Below are positions 50,063 through 61,028 of a DNA stretch of 64,000 bases, in pieces. A model generated the notes under the pieces. The model did no database searches. It worked only from the letters and a program-made list of their open reading frames with translations, and was not told the DNA's origin. A program made the translations under genes and the position numbers. Origin of the DNA: Chlorokybus atmophyticus (lineage: Eukaryota > Streptophyta > Chlorokybophyceae > Chlorokybales > Chlorokybaceae); contig RHPI01003369.1 of the NCBI GenBank assembly GCA_009103225.1, positions 1,132,281 to 1,196,280 of the forward strand, read 5' to 3'. How positions within the stretch are numbered: position 1 is the stretch's first letter; each line of letters opens with the position of its first letter.

Positions 50063-52703
50063 CTACTGACTCTTCTTCCCGCCTGGCACGGGCGTCCCCG
50101 TCTCCCTCTTCTCGGCCTCGCGCGGCACGTAAAGTAGCCGCAGGAGGAGGTCCTGCAGCTCCGGAGCGAACACGCGCAGCAGCAGGAACGTCGCGCCCCA
50201 GGACTGAGAGGGTGTGAAGTCGAGTTGGTGGGTGGGTGGGTGGGTGGGTGGGGGTGGTGATGCATGCACATGCATGCGCGCAGTGCATGAGAGAACAGGT
50301 ATACGTGTGTGCGTGCGTGTCTGCTGCAGGCTAGAGAATTTTGAGAACAGGCCAAAAACAATGCTTACCGGGAATACGAGCAAGCGCTTGCGGGCGAGGG
50401 TGGCGTCAACCATAGCGAGGGCGAGATCGTCGGGCTCGGAGAGGGGCACTACCCCACCCTTTCTTTGCGCCTGGAGGGTGACAGTAATAGATGGGTCAAC
50501 CACCAGATATCATTACATATATCACTTGTGGTGCGTGAAATATTACCATGATATGGTCAGGGTCATTCATCTGTCGGCCCTCAGGGGTCAAGAAAGTCTT
50601 TCCGCCAGTCATTTCAGACTTCACGAAGCTGTATATATGACAGCACATGTTAGCTGCACACAGACACGCGCAATGATGCTCGCATATACTCAATCTTTCA
50701 TGCATCGTATCTCATCTCACACACATTGCAAAGCAATGAAGAATGTACGCGTGCTGCGTGATATATGTTCTTACCCGGGGCACACGAGTGTAATGCCCAC
50801 GCTGTCGTTCAGCTCCACCCTCAGCGTGTCAAAGAAGTTGTAGACGGCCGCCTTCGCACCATTGTAAAGTGACATCCTATCCCAACCAATGATAAGCCAC
50901 ATTTCCAGCAGATGTACACAGAGCTCAGCCTGAGCAATGTTCAGCGTAGCACGCACACAAGCCACACTTACTTTGGGAAGGCAGTGAAGCTGGCAACGGA
51001 CCCGGTAACAACTATGTGTCCCTTGGCTTTCTTGAGCTCGTCCAAGGCATAGTATGTCGGGTAGATGGTGCCCCACACATCCACGTCATAAGGGTCCCTA
51101 AGTCAATCACCAAACTCAATGACACATCGCGAGCCACTTGATCCCATCGTGAAGGAACAAGGATGCAAGCATGCAGATCTTGTGTACACACACATACACG
51201 TACACACACATGCACACCTGAAGCCCTCGGTGGTCTCGGCCTCCTCAAAGAAGTACATCGAAGCCACGCCTGCGCCAAGGACAAGGATGTCAACACCCCC
51301 AAACCGCTTCACGCAATCTTCCACCATAGCCCTGAGTAAACATCACACACGAGTCACTAACTTCTGTCAAGACACAACAACAACAACAGCAGCAGCAGGA
51401 ACAACCAACTTCTCTCTTACTTGCACTCGTCTTCATGCTTCACGTCTGTTGGCCTAATGGCCACATCAGGAGAACCCAACTCTTTCGCTTCTTGAGCCAC
51501 ATCCTGCGTGTTAGGTGAATCACTGATGAGGGCATGTTCTTCTCCCCCCTCCGTGAAACATGACAGTGTGGTAAGGGCTTGTGTTGATTTTCAAGCGCAC
51601 ACCTCGAGCCTCTCCTCACGGCGTGCGCACAAGAAGAGCTTAGCGCCCCTTCTGGCAAACTCCTTTGCCACCTCCTGTGAACAGGATGTATGCGTCAAGT
51701 ACATTAATAAGCACGTACATGCGCACAGTCATGCCAGACCCACCCACAGTCATGTGCGTGCGTCCGCCCACGAACACACATGTGTCTTCAACTCACCCTG
51801 CAGATGCCAGAGGAGGCTCCCGTAATAAGGACAACTTTGCCACGGGGGTCAATGACAGGCTTGCGGTGCTTCAACCACCTGCATTTAAACGGTGGTGTTG
51901 TTGTTTTCCCGACCCACACAAACAGGTCACACCACCACAACAACACAGTAGCATAACAGCACACACACACACACACCTATACACCAGCAAGATAGGTGCA
52001 GCTGGCAGAATTGTTGCAATCGTTGCAGGCCATATGATCCAGTTGAGTGCCGAGTTGGCCGCACCGCGCAGGGAGAAGTTTCTCTTGCCCTCCTGCTTAG
52101 CCTCCGGTACGTTGACGGCAGTGTTATTGTTGTTGTTGTTATTGTTGTTGGACTCTTTCTTGTCATCTTTCTTCGTGTCAGGCGCGGTGATGGTGCTGCT
52201 GTTGCTGCGGCTGCTGTCCTTGTTGGAAGAGGCCATGGTTGTGGCCTTATGGTACGAGGAGCGGGAGAGGTTGTTGTTGCTGGGGTTGGGAGAGAGTGTG
52301 GAGAGAGGGGAGAAGAAAGGGGAAGCCTGCATGCGTGTTGGGCACATGTGAGAACGAGGTTACGGTCTTGCAGGCAGGTGCATACTGGTGTAGCGTCAAT
52401 CAGAGCCCATGCATGCAAGCACACATACAGCACACTTGCTCCATGCATGCTACACAGGCTCGTAAGAGAATATATGCACGCATGCAACTCGCACATACCA
52501 ACAGCGACCACAAGCAGGCTACTGCTGTTGCATGCAGGCCATCGTAATGCACACTTACCATGTTCCCAGACATGCATAATACGTACCTTGGAGGCTGTGG
52601 ACAGCAGCCTGCGGGATGAGGCGGAGGAGACGGGCCTGCTGGCGGCGGCGGAGAGGAAGGTCCTGACGGACAGGGACGACGCTGCTGTTGCGGACGCCGC
52701 CAT
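50063..52703 (-). CDS. Steroleosin / 11-beta-hydroxysteroid dehydrogenase-like SDR, 11 exons
   Basis: NAD(P)-dependent short-chain dehydrogenase, probably membrane-bound at the ER or lipid droplets. Exons 52703-52587, 52326-51977, 51878-51797, 51674-51603, 51503-51421, 51331-51218, 51097-50972, 50876-50775, 50628-50547, 50470-50369, 50203-50063 give 456 residues. N-terminal Ser/Ala-rich extension (about 1-60), an Asn run, a hydrophobic segment with prolines (WIIWPATIATILPAAPILLV, resembling a steroleosin proline-knob anchor), then VVLITGASSGIC, LVLGAGVASMYFFEEAE, HIVVTGSVAS, the active-site YNGAK (YxxxK), FFDTLRVELNDSVGITLVCP and SEMTGGKTFLTPEGRQM. The third glycine of the nucleotide-binding motif reads Cys. 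The N-terminus may act as a presequence; steroleosins normally lack such a long one. Confidence 0.85.
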
Positions 52704-53060
52704 GGGAGGGAGGAAGCGGTAACAGTTAAAAACTAGCTCTCAGCACGTGACGACTTGGTGTCAACAAGTAGCGCAGCGCAGTTGAAGATAGTAGTTCAAG
52801 ATTCTCTGCTCTGTAGGCTGCTTACTGCCTCCATTGTGGGAAGTGGACGCTACCTGGCCTCACATGCATGCGCGCCCACGCTCTCCGCCCCATCGGCGCG
52901 ACAAGGAGGAGGCCTCAGGTGGGTGCGGGCTGGCCGCTTTCGGATCGCAGCCGCGCACGCGTGGCAGCTCACGTGGCTGGGCGGGAGCAGATCCCATGCA
53001 TGTGTGGGGGCCACAACGTGTTCATGTTCATATTTGTTCCATTTCCGTGCACCATGAGTC
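52704..53060. promoter_or_regulatory. Upstream region of the SDR gene
   Basis: GC-richer segment before the SDR start. Open frames here have no family resemblance. A steep change to AT-rich DNA occurs near 53060. Confidence 0.35.
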
Positions 53061-53773
53061 ACCATGATGAGTTGTTCTGCGGAAAATCAGCACGAAAAAG
53101 GACGACTGACATAGGCTTGCAAGAAATTTGGGTAAAGCAGGTTGTACATGCTTCAAGAAGCATTTCAAAATAATGTATTGTGTAACTCGTCGTGTGGTAC
53201 ATTGTTTTAGATTCTTATGCCGCTGTACTAACGTTGAGACCTACAGCGATATGATTTCGACAAATCATTAACAATACAACACACAAGCTAGTTGTGTACT
53301 ACTTGTGTATACAAGCATTTGTGAGTGATTATGTTATGTATGCAACATCATTGCATGTGTGCACACACACGCTCGCGTGCTGTATTCGCGAGTCGGGTTG
53401 TAACCCGACTCATTACAAGTTGCTCTTTATGTGCATTGACGCTTATGTAGAAGACTAATAAAGTAGAGGTTGAGTATACGTCACCCATTGAGCATGCAAC
53501 ATACATACACCGAACATTAATATCGTCATACGCATGTTAATAAATTGCAATGACCAAGATTATTCAATCCGATGTAATCACCGTGTTTTATGGTATGGTG
53601 GCCCTAAAATTCATCGCAAAATCATATAGTTGGCATGCACCAGAGCAAACAACCTGACTTCTTAATGCACTTTCCTCTTTTGTGTCTTTGATTATTGTAA
53701 TCGACGTTCCGCTGCATTCCTTCAATCTGCACGCAACAATTAGGCCATTTTACTTGTGTATGATCTCAACATT

Positions 53774-53817
53774 ACAACATGACCTTACGCGCGTATATGC
53801 GCGTAAGGTCATGTTGT
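53774..53817. repeat. Perfect palindrome, 19-bp arms
   Basis: The arm ACAACATGACCTTACGCGC (53774-53792) and its exact reverse complement (53799-53817) are separated by GTATAT. This would form a strong hairpin or cruciform. Confidence 0.9.
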
Positions 53818-55158
53818 AGCTGCTCTTTCTCAAAAACAATTCGATCACATATGTTGAAACAAGCATAAAAAGTAACTTCGTAATGACACGCGTTCAAGTT
53901 TGGGTTCTTGCCAACGATGATGATGCTTAGCGCCTGATACACCCCCTTCAGCGCAATATATGAGAGGTTTTTATGTGCTAAAGGCTTGTACGATACAGTG
54001 CTATTAAGTACATTTGATCAACATTGCATATGTTGCATCAATATGTGGCATGCATCGCGACGGAGGGAGCTGTGCGGCGTTGTTAATTAGTTTAGATGCT
54101 AAAGAAAGATGGTAGCACTGCAATAAAACCATAATTAGCAGTAGCCTTTCTGTAAGACAGCACATTTTGTTGACGGTTGCATGCGTTGCAAGTGCAAGCA
54201 TGTCACCAATTGGCAATCACGATTTCCATGCCAAGTCAGTCGCAAGTGTTTGTGCAATGACCAACATAACATGTGAGACTTTCGGCATGCAGAAAGCGGC
54301 CATTCTCTTGCGATTGTTTTACCAACGGCGGAATTGTTCTTGAAATCTTGCAGCTATTGATACAGATGGCGATTGATCAAGCAACGCCAAGTAATTTGAA
54401 CTCTTTTGCGCACATGCGAGAGACGGATGATAGCAGGTCTCAATTACGGCGTGAGATGAAGTTTCGTCTTCAATCGTGAATCATTAAATCGCAATATTGC
54501 TTGTGATGGCAGTATCAGTAGCTTCCATCGATCCATCCACCCCGATACAAACATGCACACGCAATTGAATGTATCTTACTATCATATATAACTTTAGTGA
54601 ACGTGCTCATTGTTAACACCACAATTAAAAGGCGAAGTTGCCTTATTAAGGTGCCGCCTGTCGTGGTAGCTGGAGTTTCATTGCCAAGAAACAAGTTGCT
54701 CGGCAGCCTTACTCTCCTATGTACTATTCGACAACTTCACATACCTCCCACCTGCAATAATAGCCACAAACAATTAGAACTGCAAGTCCGCTAGTGACTA
54801 TGACGATGGGGAGTGTTTTAGCCATGAATAAAAAGAAGTCACTATAAAAGTTGCTGTTAACAACATATAAATCGCCTAGTGGCACACAAGATGTGCATCT
54901 CACATGAAGACTAAAAGCTTGTTTGCAGACATTTGAGATTCTTGATAAAAGGCAAAAGTGAAGATTGGGTTGAAAAATGGTGAGGTGAAAAGCTGAATAA
55001 CAATATGCAAACCACAGCTCCAATGTTTAATGATACCTCTACCTGGCTTAATTGGTCGCTCCGCGTGTTTTCCCTTGTTTCCCCACTAACAACAGACTGA
55101 AAAAATTGCTGCAGTGAAAGTTACTTGTCAAGTAGGTCTTCATGTAAAAACAAATGTA

Positions 55159-55207
55159 AAAAGTGAATGCGTCGCAAGGTTATAGCCGCATTCACGCATT
55201 CACTTTT
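55159..55207. repeat. Perfect inverted repeat, 14-bp arms
   Basis: AAAAGTGAATGCGT (55159-55172) and its reverse complement (55194-55207) are separated by 21 nt. Confidence 0.85.
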
Positions 55208-56680
55208 CTCATTCACAAGAAAGTCTGCTATTCAACATCTATGAAGGAAGGTTTAACTTGCTTGTTAACGCTTTCAAGCTGCGCCAATATGAAGGACATA
55301 TAAGCAAATTGTGTTAATTTCACATTTAATGAATTGCAATTTGTTTCGTTTACATACTTGCATGCACATATGTCAAGTGGAACTCGGATCCATCTCAAAC
55401 TTTGCGTACGATTTGTCAAATTCATTGAGATGTATGCAGAGTTTAAAAGGTTGACCTAGTGATGAATGAATTTGTTCACTTGGATGAGATCGAACACGGG
55501 GCAATGATGGCTACGTACTGTTGCGCATGTTGTTTTTGCATTTCGACAGTTGAATACCATTATGCTATTTGAAGCAATTTTACGGACTAATTTACATGAG
55601 AATAAAAATAATTCGCGTTTTCAAAGGGAAACATGGTATATTCAGACGGCAATTGCAATTGGTCATGTGTAAAAGGAAGTGTTTTTTACAACTGGTAAGC
55701 TGAAAAGCCAACGAAACAAATCTTAGAGGCATACCAACAAAGTATCACTTGTGTTTGCATACTTAGAGGGAAACATAAAGTTTCAGATGCAATCGTTGCA
55801 AGGCCACATGCTCACCATCTTTACTTCAACTGTTGAGCGACTAGCGCAACAGGTTTGCACGATGCATTAAGTATCATTTATTTTCCTGGCCGAATTAAAG
55901 GAGGTGTTTATGACAATTTGAAGGGTTGAATTGAAAAGCATTGCAGACACACATCGGAGGCATAGCAAGCACTTGCTATGCCATATTGCTCTTTGTATGC
56001 TGCCTGTAGCGCAAGTTATCAATCAATGGGATATCTTTCACATGCAATGCAGGTTTATCATGCCCCGAAGTACGTGAGCACGCTTTTTACTTACTCCAAG
56101 GCGTACCAAGTACCTTTTTTCCAAAAATGACCGAGAATACAAATGATACTTTGCGCGTTGTTCAAACTGTTGCGCACTAGTCGCGCAACTGTTGAAATCG
56201 TGATAGCGAGCATGTGGCCTTGCACGGTCGCATCTTATAATCGTGTTAGTCTTCAAGTGCGCAACTAACCCATCATTGTTGATTGTATAATATGTTTTAA
56301 TGGTACTTAGCTAGGCTTGCTGCGCCTCGAATAATTTAGCATGGACGCATCATCATCAGCATTGGACTATAAAGCTATCATCTTTTGTCAATTTTAATCA
56401 CGAACATTGGATTAAAGCGGTTGACCTATAGCAATGCATCAAAGAGCATTGCTCGTTGATGCACTGCAAGATCCAATAGACGGCAGAAGGGTCGTATTAT
56501 GATGACTTTTGTCGGCCTCAACCACAAGCGTTTCTCCAGCCCTGATTGACATAGATGTGTCGTGGTCCATGATTCATGGACCATGACACGAAAGTCACAG
56601 TTACCGTGACGCATGCATGTTACGGAAGTCGTTCTGACTCGCGTCAGTGACGCTGCGTGATGAACAACTGGGTCAGTCGC

Positions 56681-56932
56681 TATATCCAAAACTGACTGAC
56701 GGAAGGGCAGAAAACGGAAGACGCACGGGGGAGCAGAGAGATGAGATTGTCCGTCCGGACCAATGAGAGCTTAGCAGTGCGGGCGCGCCCCACCAACCAC
56801 GTCTCGCCCTCGCTCATAAGCCCATACGCCTGCGCATTCAGGTTGGCTTTCGGGTGTTCGGTGTAGGCGGCGTCTGTGCGACTAAGGAGTCTCCTAGGGT
56901 TGGTTTGGGGCAGCATTGCACAGCCAGCAAGC
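56681..56932 (+). promoter_or_regulatory. Upstream region of the LHCI-type gene
   Basis: GC-rich segment immediately 5' of the antenna gene, beginning at the edge of the AT-rich block. No TATA box was recognised. Promoter role is inferred from position. Confidence 0.35.
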
Positions 56933-58119
56933 ATGGCGGCGACCACCATGGCGCGCGTGGCTGTCCCGGTGTCCACCCCGGTGGCCCGATCGTCCTTCCT
57001 CGGGGCGTCGGCGCCCTCAGCCGCCCCCAAGGCGGCCGCCCCGGCCCGCCTTGCATCCTTCACCGTCCGCGCCGCCGCCAAGGAGACGTGGCTCCCGGGA
57101 GCTCCCACCCCCTCCTACCTGGACGGGTAGGTCGCATTCAGCTTGCCAGTCGTGGCATGCAACGAACTGTAATGCAGCAGTACACTACTGTGCCTGGCCC
57201 ACAGTCGATGGTCTACGCTAGCTGGATCAGTTTGAAACTGACCTGTGCTTTGTCCAATGCTGGCATGCGTCGCAGTTCAGCTTCTTGGTTGCATCGTTTT
57301 TTATACTATGAAGCTCATTGCGTGTGCCTGTTGACAGTTTGCCCGCTAGCTACGGTTTCGACCCCTTGGGTCTGGCCAAGGATCCCAAGGCGTTGAACTG
57401 GTACACTCAGTCTGAGCTGGTGCACTGCCGTTTTGCCATGCTCGGAGTCGCTGGCATTATCATCCCCGACTTCCTCACCAGCATTGGCATCCTGGACGTG
57501 CCCGCTTGGTACGACGCTGGCAAGGCCACCTACTTCGCCCCCGCTGCTGCCCTTACATGGGTTGAGCTGCTGCTCTTCAGCTGGGCCGAGCATCGCCGCG
57601 GACAGGTACAGTTCCTTGAGTGAACTTCTTGGTATCTGAGTAGTGGGTGGAAGCCAACTGTGTGTTGTGGATGGCCGTAACCCATTTAAATAAGTCTTCA
57701 CTATTGCTGGTCCTATCACGCACTGTGCTCAAGCAATGTCTGTCTGGGGTGCAGGACATCGTCAAGCCCGGCAGCGTGAACGACGACCCCATCTTCGACT
57801 ACGCCCTGCCCAAGGGTGAGCTGGGCTACCCTGGTGGCATCTTTGACCCTCTGGGCTACTCCAAGGGTTCCAACATGCAGGAGCTCAAGGTCAAGGAGAT
57901 CAAGAACGGTAAGCAACTTGTGCAAGTTTCTGGCGAGGATGTTGGTGCTGTGGTGACGGCTAATGTTTTTGTCCCTTTATAGGCCGCCTTGCCATGGTTG
58001 CCTTCCTTGGTTTCTGGGTCCAGTCCCTTGTCACCCACGCCCGCCCCATTGACAACCTGTGGGCTCACCTTGCCGACCCATGGCACAACAACCTTATCAC
58101 CAACATCTTTGGCCAGTAG
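56933..58119 (+). CDS. LHCA: Chlorophyll a/b-binding protein of LHCI (Lhca type), 4 exons
   Basis: Photosystem I antenna protein of the thylakoid. Exons 56933-57126, 57338-57605, 57755-57908, 57983-58119 give 250 residues with an Ala/Ser-rich chloroplast transit peptide (about 1-45). Mature features: [31 protein letters not shown], helix [35 protein letters not shown], helix [21 protein letters not shown] and the C-terminal [18 protein letters not shown]...FDPLGYS and DPWHNN are typical of Lhca rather than Lhcb proteins. The exact Lhca number was not assigned. Strong GC3 bias, as in the LHCII gene. Confidence 0.95.
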
Positions 58120-58994
58120 ATGCACCCTCCGCCCTGTTGTGGACTCGCGTAGTATACCAAACCATGCGACACATACCATGCTGACAGTTTTCTAGCCAAT
58201 AATAGTGGCTTGTAACTTGAAATATCATCCATTGTGTATAGCACCAGCTTGCTTTCATGCCAAGCAGCTGCCCATATAGATGCTGATGCCTGTATACTTT
58301 GTGCTGCATGCATCCCGTTGAAAGACTGTGCGAGAGTGTACATTGCCTGCGTGGAGGCCAGTTGTGTCAGTTGAGTTTTTTGTCTGCGAGAACATGTATA
58401 TATTGCTGAGTAGATTGCAAGTACGGGAGAGTTGGTTTGTCTTGAATAACTAGTTCTGTCTTTGTTCTTGGGTTGCTCGCACAATAAAGAACTCCATTTA
58501 TTCACTTGTTATTGACTATACCGAGTCCTTTGAAATTTTGTTTGTGAATTAGTCATTTAACATAGCAAGCATTTGCCTGTGCGCTGCCACCATGCATACC
58601 TCATACAGCCATACACTTCACATCATATGCACGGGCGTTAGGCGCTAAGCGCTAGCCTCGTGTGTGCAACTATGGTATCTGCCTCCGGCGTTGGAGGCCA
58701 GGCGTTTCCATGTGTAGGCGGGATTACCGCCACTTGCCTCACTCGTGCTCGCCATGGCCTGTGCACGTTGCAGCGAGCAGGCCACACGCCAAGCGAGACG
58801 TATGAAACCATCAGTCGTCGCTGCTCTGAGATTGTGACATCTGAGAGATGCACTAGCATACACATGGATATGGTCTGGAATATAAATTCTCACCACAAGT
58901 TTGAGCGCAACACGGGCTAATCGTATACTGGGTTTGCAGCTGCTGTACCGTTTACCTGAAATAAAGCGCCCACCGTTTTACAAAAGCAGGAGGC

Positions 58995-59375
58995 TTGCAT
59001 GCAAGGGGGGGNGTATATTACATTGGAGGGGCCAGGATTGAGCGCGTATTACGTTGTCATCTGTGCAAGACGCACATCAACTGTAACTGGCAGCTGACGC
59101 GTATCTTATACATACAACATCTCCAAACAGGCCAAGCTTGTTGTTGTTGTTGTTTCACAGTGCATAAGGATTGTGCGCTTTTGTACACATCATTCGCATT
59201 TTATGATAGAAATGACAAATTTGCTGGTAAGCATGCTGAGGGATATGCTAAGCATGCACTTGTAGCCAAGCTGCGCAGGTACATGCATCGGCGGCAGAAC
59301 ATTGTGTACGATGGGTCACACAAGTACTTGTTGCAGCTGAAGCACAAGCGCTTAACTACACAAGCAGACATGTAA
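58995..59375 (+). other. Unrecognised open frame, possible repeat-derived fragment
   Basis: 126 codons crossing one N at 59012. It contains CHLCKTHINC and a basic C-terminal half (LVAKLRRYMHRRQN, LLQLKHKR). No splice context, no family recognised. It could be a transposon remnant or chance. Low confidence that it is expressed. Confidence 0.2.
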
Positions 59376-60103
59376 GTGGAGGTAAGGTGCGGGGAGCAGT
59401 AATTATCGCACGCATGTATGTCATAGTCGTGCATGACTGCTGTTCTGTGTTTGCATCCTATGTTGGTCTTATGGTCATGGCTCTATGTTGCTGATATTGC
59501 TAAGCATACGTTGAGTCTATGACACTGCTGAATACTGGAATGCTGCACAAGAATTCACTAAGTGTGCTCACACTAGCATTAGCGTGCACCCTAATGGTTC
59601 GGACCTAACGCGCGTAAGAGAACAGGTGGTAAGACCGAAGTGAGGAGGCGGCGCCATAACCAAGGGAGAGGCGAAGCAGTTGGACGGGGGCCAAGTCTAA
59701 GCGTCGATCTTGTCGTTGTCGTGCATGCCGCTGCTACCAAAGAACGGACCTGATCCCGCTCTCTCCATGCCCTTTGCAGGTTGGACTTGTACACGCTGTT
59801 GGTTGCCTCTACCCTCTCCCACCCCTACTCCTGCCTGAAGCCGTTTTAATCGTTGTAGCAGTCATGGTTGGTGATAGCTGGGTTAACTCTGCCTTGGCCT
59901 CCATGCAAATTAAGTGCGCTACTGTTTGCTTGCTATTTGTACATCGCTTGCTTCATGCACGTGGCCCCGAAGGAAAGCTAGAGTTTGCTATGAACGCAAC
60001 TCTATTATTGGTTGTAAAGTAGCGTAGCTCGCGCGCGTCAGGCGTAATACAGTAGGGAAAATGGCCCCAATTGAGTCATATGGGCTTGTAAACGGTCGGG
60101 GGG

Positions 60104-60171
60104 TAGCAGTAGCCTTTCTGTAAGACAGCACATTTTGTTGACGGTTGCATGCGTTGCAAGTGCAAGCATGT
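60104..60171 (+). repeat. 68-bp exact copy of 54136-54203, ending at an assembly gap
   Basis: All 68 bases match 54136-54203. The match starts after a clear sequence change at 60103 and runs into the N gap at 60172. It may be a real repeat or an assembly artefact. Confidence 0.85.
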
Positions 60172-60360
60172 NNNNNNNNNNNNNNNNNNNNNNNNNNNNN
60201 NNNNNNNNNNNNNNNNNNNNNNNNNNNNNNNNNNNNNNNNNNNNNNNNNNNNNNNNNNNNNNNNNNNNNNNNNNNNNNNNNNNNNNNNNNNNNNNNNNNN
60301 NNNNNNNNNNNNNNNNNNNNNNNNNNNNNNNNNNNNNNNNNNNNNNNNNNNNNNNNNNNN
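60172..60360. other. Assembly gap (189 N)
   Basis: Run of N. The left flank duplicates sequence from 54.1 kb; the right flank starts CCCTCC followed by a GCGCG-rich patch. Confidence 0.99.
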
Positions 60361-60644
60361 CCCTCCTTGCCGCGCGCCTCTCGGCGCGCGCGCCATGTTT
60401 TTGTTTTTACTATTTAAAGGCATGTATGTTGGAGCGATTGTGTAGCCAATGGTGGCGTCTGAAGTGTGTGTGCAAGCTGGTGTACATAATCCTGAACGAT
60501 CATGCAATGCAACAAATGCTTTACACACCTTCAACATTTCTAGCACAAGTATGTAGCACTCATGCAGGTGCACACGCATACCTTAAGTAGGCAGACGCCA
60601 CTACTATGCATGATTACTTACCACGCAGTACGTGAAGGGAGAAA

Positions 60645-60961
60645 TGCCAACTCCCCCTTTAATCCTCTACCGCAACGCCCACGCCGATGACCCTACCCAT
60701 GCCGCCGCCGTGACTGTCGTGTCAAGAACCCCTGTTCCCCCACTCACTATCAGCCATAGCTTTGACCAGTTTAATTGATATCAACCAACTAGGGTAGGAA
60801 TTGCGGATATCACCCGTTGGGACTCATAGCTTAAATAAGATTCATATAAGGCCGAGCATGGAGCGAGGAACCCATGGAGCTTGGCATATATAATTGCATA
60901 ATTAAGGTTATATAAAATAATGTTAAGGTAAAAGCCTTAAATAAGAGAAACGCCCTTGACA
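60645..60961 (-). repeat. 3' LTR of retrotransposon copy 3
   Basis: 317 bp, TGTCAAGGGCG start after the polypurine tract and GTTGGCA end. The terminal 30 bp resemble those of the LTRs at 23217 and 29466 (plus-strand CCCTTTAATCCTCTACC). Confidence 0.75.
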
Positions 60962-61028
60962 TTGCCCCCCCTCAATGAAGGCGGCTCCCGACGCCGTTAG
61001 TTGATTACTCTAATAGCCGGATCCGATT

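Larger units (their letters stand above)
53061..56680. other. AT-rich gene-poor region with perfect palindromes
   Basis: About 3.6 kb with no supportable gene. Distinct perfect palindromes: 53390-53411 (10-bp arms), 53774-53817 (19-bp arms), 55159-55207 (14-bp arms), 56563-56583 (9-bp arms). Composition resembles 31.3-33.9 kb rather than the neighbouring genes. One 68-bp piece (54136-54203) recurs exactly at 60104-60171. Confidence 0.55.
58120..60644. other. Intergenic region downstream of LHCI gene with gap
   Basis: 58120 to about 58500 is the likely 3' untranslated region. Beyond it no gene is clear. An open frame of 126 codons at 58995-59375 crosses a single N and has no recognised family. 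The right end holds a GCGCG-rich palindromic patch at about 60370-60392. Confidence 0.4.

Noticed and set aside
56854-57396. 180-codon frame overlapping the LHCI gene
   Set aside because: It is a GC-rich shadow of the antenna exon 1 and intron 1. The conserved Lhca sequence is in another frame.
60076-60590. Open frames spanning the third N gap
   Set aside because: Same artefact of unresolved bases; no family resemblance in the resolved ends.
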